A stretch of 61,200 nucleotides of DNA, from positions 1-61,200 of the forward strand of contig CAMBBS010000025.1 of assembly GCA_945863875.1 (NCBI GenBank), given 5' to 3'. How positions within the stretch are numbered: position 1 is the stretch's first letter; the number at the start of each line of letters is the position of its first letter. This DNA comes from Desulfopila aestuarii DSM 18488. Lineage in GTDB: Bacteria; Desulfobacterota; Desulfobulbia; Desulfobulbales; Desulfocapsaceae. Shown here one piece after another: positions 36,758 through 44,785 of this stretch. A model generated the notes under the pieces. The model had not been told where the DNA came from. It saw nothing but the letters and a program-made list of their open reading frames with translations, and made no database searches. The position numbers and the translations under genes were made by a program.

Positions 36758-36798
36758 GCGTGCCCCTGCTTGTCATGGCTAGACAAGCGGAGGCACGC
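36758..36798. other. Long stem-loop between the reductase and HEAT-receiver genes
   Basis: A 17-base arm (36758-36774) pairs with 36782-36798 around a 7-base loop with one mismatch and one G-U. The core is GCTTGTC/GACAAGC and GCGTGCC/GGCACGC. No T run follows. It could end the upstream transcript, protect its 3' end or be a small mobile palindrome. Confidence 0.55.
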
Positions 36799-36879
36799 TG
36801 TGATATGATCAACAAATCAGTTTGGATAAGGGTTTTTTATTGAAAAATTCTGCAAGGGCACGGGTGCGACAGAGTAATT

Positions 36880-38514
36880 ATGGCTGAACTGAATCCGCAA
36901 CATATGATTGAAGAACTCCAGGACAATATCAAAACAGGTGATGCCCTCAAGGCGAGGCTTGTTTTAGCCCATATAGCGCAGGTAGACCACAAGACCCGTA
37001 ATCGGCTGGTATATGTATTGTCGAGGGCGGAGCCGGATTTTTCCGTACCACTTTTCATCTATCTTCTGACGGACCAGATGGCGGTGGCCGATGAGATGCC
37101 GAGCATCCGTGAGACTCTTCTTTCCATTCTTCTGGCCTATCCGGAAAAATTGATAGAATTTCTTGGTTCACCGAAAATCCTCGATAAAACCGAGCTGATC
37201 AAGGTCGTCGGAGAACTTCGTTTGGAAGAGGCAACCTTTGTTCTCCTTGATCTTATTGCCATGTCTGAAAATGAAGCGGAGATTCTGTTAATAATAGAAA
37301 ACCTTGGTCTCATTGGCGACCCGCTGGCGATAAATACCCTGACCGACTATCTCTATGCTGCCAACCGCGAGCTTATCATCGCTGCGGTGCAGTCGCTCGG
37401 ACAGGTGGGGACTCCCACGGCCATGCACCGTCTCGCCGAAAGGATGGGAACGGATAATGAAATTGATTACTTGATCTTGTCGATTTTCTCGGAAGTACAA
37501 GACCAGGTCTCCCTGGAAAAGCTCAACGATACTATCCGTTCACATTATGCGCATATGCGCACTTTTGCTAAATCAGAGTTGGTGAGGATTGGTCCGAAAG
37601 CGGTGCCGGTACTTATTGACAACCTAGTCCACGATGACCCCGACTTTCTCATTCATACTTTGAATGTGTTAGGTGATATCGGCGATGAGTCGGCCGTTGT
37701 GCCTATTCGAAAACTGCTCAGCAATGAACCTAAAAGTGCCAATGTTCGCTTTGCCGCCTACGAGGCGCTTGCCTTGCTGCCCCTGAAAAAGGGCGCATAT
37801 ACCCTTACTGCCGGTTTGACCGATCCGGAAGACCACGTCTGTGTTGCCGCGGCCAGGGCGATTGACAAGAATTTTTCAACGATTCTCGGAGCGGGCATAA
37901 AAAACCTGTTACGTGGGCCGGAAAACGAGGCCCGGCACATTGCCAAAATCATCGTCAATGCCCAGGTTGATTCTATTTTTGTTCACCTGGCCGACGACGG
38001 ACTGTTTGAGGAACTGGCACTGTTTTATCTTCCCCACGCCCATAAGGACATTCGCAAGCATTACCATAAACTCCTGCTCCAGGCCGGAAAAAATGATTTT
38101 GCCGCTAAACTCACCGGTGACGAGGAGCAGGCGGTACGGCCAAAAGTTGTTGCAGTTGACGATTCAAGAATGATTTTAAATATTTACAAGGCAACACTGC
38201 ATGAATTGGGCTTTGAGCCGGTACTGTTTGAGTTTCCTGCGTCCGCGCTGGAATGGCTACAGACGGAGAAACCCCTGATGGTCCTCACTGATCTGAATAT
38301 GCCGGGTATTACCGGGATACAATTAACGGAACGGATTCGTCAGAAGTATTCGGCCAAACTGCTGCCGATTATTATGGTGACGACGCAGAATGAGAGCCAG
38401 GATAATGAGGAAGCCCATATGGCCGGCGTGAACGCAATTGTCCATAAACCGTTCAACGCGAAAAGTCTAGGTGCTGCTATGGATACACTTCTGAAAGGGG
38501 AAGGGAGGCAATGA
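36880..38514 (+). CDS. HEAT-repeat protein with C-terminal response-regulator receiver domain
   Basis: Residues 1-410 form alpha-helical HEAT-like repeats (for example LLIIENLGLIGDPLAINTL, AAVQSLGQVGTPTAMHRL, LNVLGDIGDESAVVPI). Residues about 420-540 are a CheY-like receiver with the acidic pair in VAVDDSRMI, phospho-acceptor Asp471 in LTDLNMPG, a Thr in VTTQN and Lys in HKPF. Receiver domains usually lie at the N-terminus with an output behind; here a repeat scaffold precedes. Phosphorylation may change protein-protein docking. No kinase is adjacent. The 3' end overlaps the PHP gene on the other strand by 38 bases. Confidence 0.9.
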   Translation: MAELNPQHMIEELQDNIKTGDALKARLVLAHIAQVDHKTRNRLVYVLSRAEPDFSVPLFIYLLTDQMAVADEMPSIRETLLSILLAYPEKLIEFLGSPKILDKTELIKVVGELRLEEATFVLLDLIAMSENEAEILLIIENLGLIGDPLAINTLTDYLYAANRELIIAAVQSLGQVGTPTAMHRLAERMGTDNEIDYLILSIFSEVQDQVSLEKLNDTIRSHYAHMRTFAKSELVRIGPKAVPVLIDNLVHDDPDFLIHTLNVLGDIGDESAVVPIRKLLSNEPKSANVRFAAYEALALLPLKKGAYTLTAGLTDPEDHVCVAAARAIDKNFSTILGAGIKNLLRGPENEARHIAKIIVNAQVDSIFVHLADDGLFEELALFYLPHAHKDIRKHYHKLLLQAGKNDFAAKLTGDEEQAVRPKVVAVDDSRMILNIYKATLHELGFEPVLFEFPASALEWLQTEKPLMVLTDLNMPGITGIQLTERIRQKYSAKLLPIIMVTTQNESQDNEEAHMAGVNAIVHKPFNAKSLGAAMDTLLKGEGRQ

Positions 38515-39289
38515 GGTCAAAATATCTGCCAACATCCTCCGGCTTGTGCGCATCGGAGCCGAAAATGAAAGGGATGTTATAGGATTGTGCCATGGCCAGG
38601 ATGCGCCGGTTTGGAAACTGCTCCCGGCGTATGGCAAAGCCGGAACTGTTGATTTCGACGGCCATGCCTTTGGTACTGACCGCCTGAAGCAAAGTGTCGA
38701 TTAAGACATAGTGCGACTCGGTGAAGGAAATTTCCGGTAAATAGCGCAGAGCTGCATCGAGGTGACAGAGCATGGTGCCCGGTAGAGAGCGGACTGCCTC
38801 GGTCAGGGTGATGAAGTAACGATCGAGGATTGTTTCGGCGCCGACCTGCCGGGCGATCAGGATATTGCTTTCTTTACTGCTGAACATATTCAGGTGATCA
38901 GCCATCCCGTCAATCTTTAAAAAATGACAGGAAATGCCAATCTGGTCCCAGCGTCTTTCGGCAAGCCTTGCCTGCAGGATGTCATGGGTATCGGGATTGT
39001 AACCGCATTCGACGCCCAGGCCGATGATTATTTGATCTTTGTATGCTGCTTGCAGTCTCTGTCCTTCGGAAAAATAAATGTCAAAATCATCCGCCGAGAG
39101 CCAGGTTTTCCCAGGAGTATGGCGAATGCCTTGCTCCATATGTTCCAGGAAGATAATTTTTTTCAGTCCCTTGCGGATGGCTGCCTGGACGTACTCTTCC
39201 ATCTCCCCGACCGCATGGCCGCAGAGTCGGGTATGGATGTGGCTGTCGCAGAAAAATGCTGGGTTCTGGTCTGGACTTTTTATCACCAT
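38477..39289 (-). CDS. PHP-domain phosphatase, histidinol-phosphatase-like
   Basis: The 270-residue metal-dependent PHP protein has the motifs CDSHIHTRLCGHA (H-x-H and HA), FLEHM, GVECGYN, ISCHFLKIDG, CHLDAALRY, INSSG and FGSDAHKPEDV, the scattered His/Asp/Glu ligands of the trinuclear metal site. The closest familiar function is HisK-type histidinol-phosphate phosphatase. No other his gene is near, so the substrate stays open. It follows a small ORF on the same strand. Confidence 0.85.
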   Translation of the reverse strand: MVIKSPDQNPAFFCDSHIHTRLCGHAVGEMEEYVQAAIRKGLKKIIFLEHMEQGIRHTPGKTWLSADDFDIYFSEGQRLQAAYKDQIIIGLGVECGYNPDTHDILQARLAERRWDQIGISCHFLKIDGMADHLNMFSSKESNILIARQVGAETILDRYFITLTEAVRSLPGTMLCHLDAALRYLPEISFTESHYVLIDTLLQAVSTKGMAVEINSSGFAIRREQFPNRRILAMAQSYNIPFIFGSDAHKPEDVGRYFDLIASLPLSEVYP

Positions 39290-39328
39290 GACAGAGGTGC
39301 TGAAGTGTTGCTAGGTGGAGTCGCTAAC

Positions 39329-39523
39329 TCAAGCGTTTCCTTTGGGGAAGAAGTGTAATACCCCATCGATATCGGATGTGTCGCAGACATGGCCCAGTTC
39401 GAGTTCAAGATCGAGGTACTCTTCGATACCTTCAATCTTCAGGGAGAGCGCAGGACCATCGGGAAGATGGTAGACGACGGTACTGACACCGGTTAAATCA
39501 ATCGGACGACTAAATATTTTCAT
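39329..39523 (-). CDS. Small conserved-looking hypothetical protein, 64 aa
   Basis: ATG 39523 has AGAAGGG about 9 bases upstream. The product is acidic (EGIEEYLDLELELGHVCDTSDID), has no membrane segment and no recognised domain. It precedes the PHP gene on the same strand by about 40 bases, suggesting a two-gene unit. A perfect 8-bp palindrome (CATGCCGG/CCGGCATG, 39540-39559) lies in its leader just before the ribosome site. Confidence 0.55.
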   Translation of the reverse strand: MKIFSRPIDLTGVSTVVYHLPDGPALSLKIEGIEEYLDLELELGHVCDTSDIDGVLHFFPKGNA

Positions 39524-39802
39524 TCGCTAAAACCCTTCTCATGCCGGTTATCCGGCATGCTGAAAAAATAAATAAAACACTCAAGCATTGTGACATATAC
39601 GAACTATTAAGGAAAACTGCAAGGGGTAAGCTGAAATTGTCGAGCAGTTTCTTTTGGCCGGAGGTGCCAAAAGATACTGCCGGGGCACAGACAAAGATGA
39701 AGAATCGCTGCACAGGTGAAAGTAGTTTACACAATGTGTGGAGATGTTTATGATGAGAGGCTGTCTGCAATAAACTTCAACCCTGCTACGAAAGGGTTCC
39801 GA

Positions 39803-39808
39803 TATAAT
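39803..39808 (+). promoter_or_regulatory. Predicted -10 box for the YkgJ-type gene
   Basis: A perfect TATAAT lies 22 bases before the ATG at 39830; a poor TTCAAC-like -35 sits about 17-19 bases upstream. Its position supports starting the gene at 39830, because an in-frame ATG at 39716 would lie before the promoter. Confidence 0.5.
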
Positions 39809-39829
39809 ATTTTACTTTTAGGTGATGTA

Positions 39830-40795
39830 ATGAGTAAGAACGAAAGTGACGCCAAGGTACAGACAATTTTCGGCAAGGAAAAAAATCCATCGTCGATTGA
39901 ACCGAAAAAATTGACTCTCGACAGTCCGTTGAAATTTCGCTGTCATCCCGGAGTACGATGTTTTACCGCCTGTTGCGGCGGCATCAAAATTATTCTCACC
40001 CCCTATGATATTCTGCAGCTGACCAGAAGACTTGCAATCCCGGCCCATGAGTTTTTGCATACATATAGTCTGCCAACCTATCTTGAAAAAACGGATATGC
40101 CGGGTGTTATGATCAAATTGCGGGAAGAGGACAATAAATGTCCCTTCGTCACCCCTGAAGGATGTACCGTGTATACCGATCGTCCCACCGCCTGTAGGTA
40201 TTATCCCGTCGGCATGGCTGATTTCCATGAGGGCGGTTCGAGAGATGCCGATGGTGAGGAGGTAAAGACCGCCGAAGAAAAGTTTTTTTTCACAGTCAGG
40301 GAGGACCATTGCAAGGGTTTTGAAGAAGATAAAGAATGGACCATTCGTGAATGGCGTGCAGACCAGGGGGTCGATGTTCGCGACGAGATGAATAAGGAGT
40401 GGTTACGACTGGTCATGCGGCGCAAGTCCTACGGTCTCCAGGCCACCCTGTCGGAGCAGGCAAAACGAATGTTTTTCATGGCCTCTACCGATATTGCTAC
40501 TTTTCGTAAGTTTGTTTTCGAGAGTACCTTTCTCGATACCTATGAACTGGATCAAGAGACTATCGACAAGATCCGGGAAGACGATGTCGAATTGATGCTT
40601 TTTTCTTTTAAATATCTGGCAGCTACCCTTTTTGGCGCTCAGACCTTAAATATAAAAGAGGAGAAAATTAAGGCCAAGGTGGCGCAGATAAAAGAACGGC
40701 AGGATGAAACCGTTATGCAGTCGATCAAAGAATATGAGGAGTTGAAAGCGCAGACCGCCGCCCAGAAAGTCGGTACCGGTGTTCTGAAAAAATAG
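39830..40795 (+). CDS. YkgJ-type zinc/iron-chelating CxxC-rich protein
   Basis: The Cys set in FRCHPGVRCFTACCGG, then CPFVTPEGCTVYTDRPTACRYYP and a later HC, matches the YkgJ/CxxCxxCC family, thought to bind a metal or an Fe-S cluster. The helical C-terminal half (about 190-321) ends in a Lys/Glu/Gln-rich coiled coil. I start it at ATG 39830 behind AGGTGA, giving 321 residues. No operon partner is present. The biochemical role of the family is not settled. Confidence 0.82.
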   Translation: MSKNESDAKVQTIFGKEKNPSSIEPKKLTLDSPLKFRCHPGVRCFTACCGGIKIILTPYDILQLTRRLAIPAHEFLHTYSLPTYLEKTDMPGVMIKLREEDNKCPFVTPEGCTVYTDRPTACRYYPVGMADFHEGGSRDADGEEVKTAEEKFFFTVREDHCKGFEEDKEWTIREWRADQGVDVRDEMNKEWLRLVMRRKSYGLQATLSEQAKRMFFMASTDIATFRKFVFESTFLDTYELDQETIDKIREDDVELMLFSFKYLAATLFGAQTLNIKEEKIKAKVAQIKERQDETVMQSIKEYEELKAQTAAQKVGTGVLKK

Positions 40796-40814
40796 TCCTG
40801 AAGAAGGACGCAAT

Positions 40815-40852
40815 AAAAAAGGCCGCGTGGTAACTCCCACGCGGCCTTTTTT
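40815..40852. terminator. Bidirectional Rho-independent terminator
   Basis: GGCCGCGTGG (40821-40830) pairs with CCACGCGGCC (40837-40846) around a 6-base loop, with an A run on the left and a T run on the right. It can stop the YkgJ-type gene from the left and nifJ from the right. Confidence 0.93.
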
Positions 40853-40913
40853 ATTTGCAGAACTGACCTCTTGATACCGGCATTTGTCGGCATCAAGGGA
40901 TTCTGGGGAGAAA

Positions 40914-43900
40914 TTACTCTTCCACTTTTTCTTCAGGCTCAAGGGCTGCTGCAAGGCTCTTGAGGAATTTCAAGCTATGCAGGACGTCTTTCTGTGATTC
41001 GGCAAGAAGTGCATCGGCCTTCGTCGGATTGACCCGCTTGAGCGTACGGTAACGGTTTTCGCCAAGGGCATAATCTGAAAAGCTGATGCTTGGCTCGGTT
41101 TTCGAGTCAATGATCAATGGATTTTTGCCCTGAGCTTCCAGGTCTGGATTGAATCTGTACAGCGGCCAGTGACCGCAGGCCACCGCCTTTTTCTGCTGCT
41201 CAAGGCCAAGCGCCATGTTGATACCATGGTTTATGCAATGGGCATAAGCAATGATCAGTGATGGTCCGTCGTAGGCTTCCGCCTCGGCAATTGCTTTTAT
41301 TGCATGGGCCGGATTCGCGCCGATGCTGATTTGCGCAACATAGACATTGCCGTAGGTGGCGAAGATCATGCCCATATTCTTTTTGGGCATTTTCTTCCCA
41401 CTGGACGCAAACTGCGCGGTAGCGGCACGTGGCGTGGATTTGGACATCTGGCCACCGGTATTGGAGTAAACCTCGGTGTCGAGTACCAGGATGTTGACAT
41501 TCTCGCCGGAGGCCAGGACGTGATCCACGCCACCGTAACCGATATCATATGCCCAGCCGTCACCGCCGAAAGCCCAAACGGATTTTTTGACCAAAAAATC
41601 GGTGAGGTGTAACAGGCGACGGGCGATGGGCTGGCTGTTCCCCTCAAGAGCCGCATTAACCTCGGCAACCCGTGCCCGCTGGGCTTCAATATCCATCTGG
41701 GTAACCTGTACCGCCTCGATGATAGCCGTCGTCAGGTCCTGTTTGACGATGCCTGCCTCAGCGGCACTGGTCAGAAGCTCAATAGCCTGATTGCGCAGCT
41801 TGTTGACGCTGGTACGCATACCGGCACTGAATTCGGCATTGTCTTCGAACAGTGAGTTGGCCCACGTGGGACCGCGACCATCGCTGCGTTTCGAATAAGG
41901 TGTCGTCGGGAGATTGCCGCCGTAAATAGAGGTACAACCGGTAGCATTACCGATGTACATCCTGTCGCCGAAAAGCTGGGAGATGAGCTTGATGTACGGT
42001 GTTTCTCCACAACCGGCACAGGCGCCTGAAAATTCGAACAGCGGTTGTTTCAACTGGCTGCCTTTAATGGTTGCCACATTGATGTCAGCCGGATTGATTT
42101 CTGGCAGAGACAGGAAGTACTCAACATTTTTTGATTGAACAGCTTTAACTTCATCACTGTTGGGTATCATCTCAAGCGCTTTGGTCTTTGCCGGACAGAC
42201 ACTGACGCAGAGGGTGCAGCCGCAGCAATCTTCGGTAAAAATCTGCAGGGCAAAACGTTGGCCCTTAAATGACTTGCCAACGGCATCGATAGACTGGAAG
42301 GCGGCCGGGGCGTCTTTTGCTTCAGGGAAGACCTTGATGCGGTTTGCCGCATGCGGGCAGACCAGGGCGCATTGACCACACTGGATACAGTTTTCCGGGA
42401 TCCAGCGGGGAACGGCAACGGCAATATTACGTTTTTCGTACTGGGTGGTGCCGGTCGGCCAGGTTCCGTCAGCGGGGATTTGCGAAACTTTCAGTTTCGT
42501 TCCGTTGCCTTCAATGATCTTGGCGGTAACTTCCTTGACAAATTTCGGGGCATTCTCTGGTACTGTCGGCGGCATCTCCTTACCGTCTACGGTGGTGCCG
42601 AGGAGGACTTGAACGATATTCTTTACTGCGCCGTCAACCGCGCTGTAGTTCATCTCGACAACGCTGTCGCCCTTCTTGCCGTAGGTCTTTTTGATGGCCT
42701 TTTTGATGGCTTTAATGGCCTCATCCTGGGTAAGGATGCCTGAAATTAAAAAGAAAGCGGTCTGCATGATCATATTGATGCGCGCGCCGAGACCAAGAGC
42801 GAGTCCGAGGGAGACTGCATCAATGATGTAGAACTTGGCATTCTTGTTGATCAGATCACGCTGGACTTTTCCGGGCAGTTCATTCCATACGGTATCTTTG
42901 TCGAAACTGGTAGTCAGCAGAAAAGTGCCGCCTTCGTCCAGGTTGCCGATCATATCCACCTGCTTGAGGAAGGCGAAGTTATGGCAGGCAATAAAATTGG
43001 CCTTGTCGATCAGGTAGGGCGCAACAACCGGGTTTTTGCCAAAACGAAGATGGCTGGTGGTGATTGACCCTGATTTTTTCGAGTCATAGACAAAATACCC
43101 CTGGGCGGAGTTATCAGTTTCGGTGCCGATGATCTTGATGGTGTTCTTGTTGGCGCCCACGGTACCGTCGGAGCCGAGACCGTAGAACATGGCCCGGTAA
43201 ACGTCCTTGCCTTCAATGTTAAAGGAGATGTCGTAGTCGAGGCTTGCAAAGGTTACGTCATCGTTTGGACCGACGCAGAACTTGTTTTTTGGGGCCATGG
43301 CATCCATGTTGTCATAGACAGCCTTAACCATTGCCGGGGTAAATTCTGCGGAACCAAGACCGTAACGACCGGAAAGAATGACCGGCGGATAAATGGAACT
43401 GTTCGATTCAGCTGCTTCGCCGATTGCTGCACGAACATCAAGGTAGAGAGGATCGCCGGGTGCACCAGGTTCCTTGGTACGGTCGAGCACGGTGATACGT
43501 TCCACGGAGGAAGGCAGCGAATTGACCATGGCCTTGCAGTCGAACGGACGATAGAGGCGAACCATGACCATACCAACTTTCTCACCCTGGGAAATGAGGT
43601 AGTCGACCGTCGCGGCTACGGTTTCGCAGCCAGAACCCATCATGACAACGACATTTTCCGCATCGGGTGCACCATGATAATCAAAAAGATGGTACTGACG
43701 ACCGGTGATGCCGGCAAATTTATTCATGGTCTCCTGCATGATTGCAGGGACCGCATTGTAGTATTTATTAACAGTTTCACGACCGGTAAAATAGACATCC
43801 GGATTTTGCGCGGTGCCGCGAATGGTTGGGTGATCAGGTGAGAGGGCTCTGTGCCTGTGCTCGAATATCAATTCTTCATCGATCATTTCGGCCATTTGAT

Positions 43901-44465
43901 CTAAACTGATTTCTTCAATTTTCTGGATTTCATGGGAGGTACGAAAGCCATCGAAGAAATGGATGAACGGGATCCTCGAAGCGAGTGTCGCCTGGCCGGC
44001 GATGAGCGCCATGTCCATGGCCTGCTGCACATTTTCCGAGCAGAGCATTCCGAAACCGGTCTGCCGTGCGGCGTAGATATCACTGTGGTCGCCAAAAATT
44101 GACAGCCCCTGGCAGGCTATGGCCCTTGCGGTCACATGGAAAACTGTCGGGGTGAGTTCACCGGCAATTTTGTACATATTGGGAATCATCAACAGCAGGC
44201 CCTGGGAGGCCGTGAAGGTTGTACAAAGAGCTCCGGTTGCAAGAGATCCATGAATGGAGCCGGCAACCCCGGCCTCGGACTGCATCTGGTTGACGACAGG
44301 GACGGTGCCCCAGATATTTTTTTGCAGGGAAGCCGACTTGGAATCCGCTTCTGCAGCAAGAGGGGTGGAGGGAGTGATGGGGTAAAGTGTGATGACCTCA
44401 CTCGTGGCATAGGCGACATGGGTGCACGCCTGGTTGCCGTCAATTGTAACCATCTTTCGCGACAT
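40914..44465 (-). CDS. nifJ: Pyruvate:ferredoxin (flavodoxin) oxidoreductase, single-chain
   Basis: The 1183-residue polypeptide contains all PFOR domains. These are the N-terminal pyrimidine-binding part (YPITPSTPLAAEADSKSA), domain II, domain III, the 2[4Fe-4S] ferredoxin domain with CIQCGQCALVCP and CCGCTLCVSVCP, and the C-terminal TPP-binding domain (FGGDGWAYDIGYGGVDHVLASG, LDTEVYSNTGGQ) with an extra cluster Cys pair in GACAGCGETPY. It splits pyruvate and CoA to acetyl-CoA and CO2 with reduced ferredoxin, central to anaerobic growth. AAGGAG precedes the ATG. It is a single-gene unit with its own promoter and terminator. Confidence 0.98.
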   Translation of the reverse strand: MSRKMVTIDGNQACTHVAYATSEVITLYPITPSTPLAAEADSKSASLQKNIWGTVPVVNQMQSEAGVAGSIHGSLATGALCTTFTASQGLLLMIPNMYKIAGELTPTVFHVTARAIACQGLSIFGDHSDIYAARQTGFGMLCSENVQQAMDMALIAGQATLASRIPFIHFFDGFRTSHEIQKIEEISLDQMAEMIDEELIFEHRHRALSPDHPTIRGTAQNPDVYFTGRETVNKYYNAVPAIMQETMNKFAGITGRQYHLFDYHGAPDAENVVVMMGSGCETVAATVDYLISQGEKVGMVMVRLYRPFDCKAMVNSLPSSVERITVLDRTKEPGAPGDPLYLDVRAAIGEAAESNSSIYPPVILSGRYGLGSAEFTPAMVKAVYDNMDAMAPKNKFCVGPNDDVTFASLDYDISFNIEGKDVYRAMFYGLGSDGTVGANKNTIKIIGTETDNSAQGYFVYDSKKSGSITTSHLRFGKNPVVAPYLIDKANFIACHNFAFLKQVDMIGNLDEGGTFLLTTSFDKDTVWNELPGKVQRDLINKNAKFYIIDAVSLGLALGLGARINMIMQTAFFLISGILTQDEAIKAIKKAIKKTYGKKGDSVVEMNYSAVDGAVKNIVQVLLGTTVDGKEMPPTVPENAPKFVKEVTAKIIEGNGTKLKVSQIPADGTWPTGTTQYEKRNIAVAVPRWIPENCIQCGQCALVCPHAANRIKVFPEAKDAPAAFQSIDAVGKSFKGQRFALQIFTEDCCGCTLCVSVCPAKTKALEMIPNSDEVKAVQSKNVEYFLSLPEINPADINVATIKGSQLKQPLFEFSGACAGCGETPYIKLISQLFGDRMYIGNATGCTSIYGGNLPTTPYSKRSDGRGPTWANSLFEDNAEFSAGMRTSVNKLRNQAIELLTSAAEAGIVKQDLTTAIIEAVQVTQMDIEAQRARVAEVNAALEGNSQPIARRLLHLTDFLVKKSVWAFGGDGWAYDIGYGGVDHVLASGENVNILVLDTEVYSNTGGQMSKSTPRAATAQFASSGKKMPKKNMGMIFATYGNVYVAQISIGANPAHAIKAIAEAEAYDGPSLIIAYAHCINHGINMALGLEQQKKAVACGHWPLYRFNPDLEAQGKNPLIIDSKTEPSISFSDYALGENRYRTLKRVNPTKADALLAESQKDVLHSLKFLKSLAAALEPEEKVEE

Positions 44466-44785
44466 AATGTGTTCTCCTTTGTTATTTCTGTGAGTTGTGC
44501 CAGCAATGTGGCGGAAACTGCCGAAATAGTATATTTTTCCTGAGGGTTTGTGTCGTCGTGTAAGAAATACCCGGTGATAATAGTATAAGGTGCACCGAAT
44601 TACAACAACTACAACGATAAATTTCGCTGCCCACTATATGCTAAATTCGTAGCCGTTGCAATGGATGAGAATTATTGATTGGTATCATAAATAAAACCAA
44701 TTAAAGGTCAGGCAGTTGCTGCTATCACTACGTTATCAAACAACGATGGCCCTGTTGAAGATTTCCGCATTGAAAGGATAGACAT
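44466..44785. other. Divergent intergenic region nifJ / pabB-pabC
   Basis: The 320 bases are AT-rich and hold promoters rather than genes. On the minus strand TATACT (44528-44533) with ACGACA 17 bases upstream is a plausible nifJ promoter. Toward pabB-pabC only the AAAGGA ribosome site at about 44773 is clear. I see no riboswitch fold. Confidence 0.5.
44528..44556 (-). promoter_or_regulatory. Predicted nifJ promoter
   Basis: On the minus strand, ACGACA (four of six consensus bases), a 17-base spacer and TATACT. The start of transcription would lie about 55 bases before the nifJ ATG. Confidence 0.4.

Noticed and set aside
39541-39770. ORFs on both strands between the 64-residue gene and the YkgJ-type gene
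   Set aside because: They lack ribosome sites and cross the likely promoter (TATAAT at 39803 lies just downstream) and the leader palindrome.
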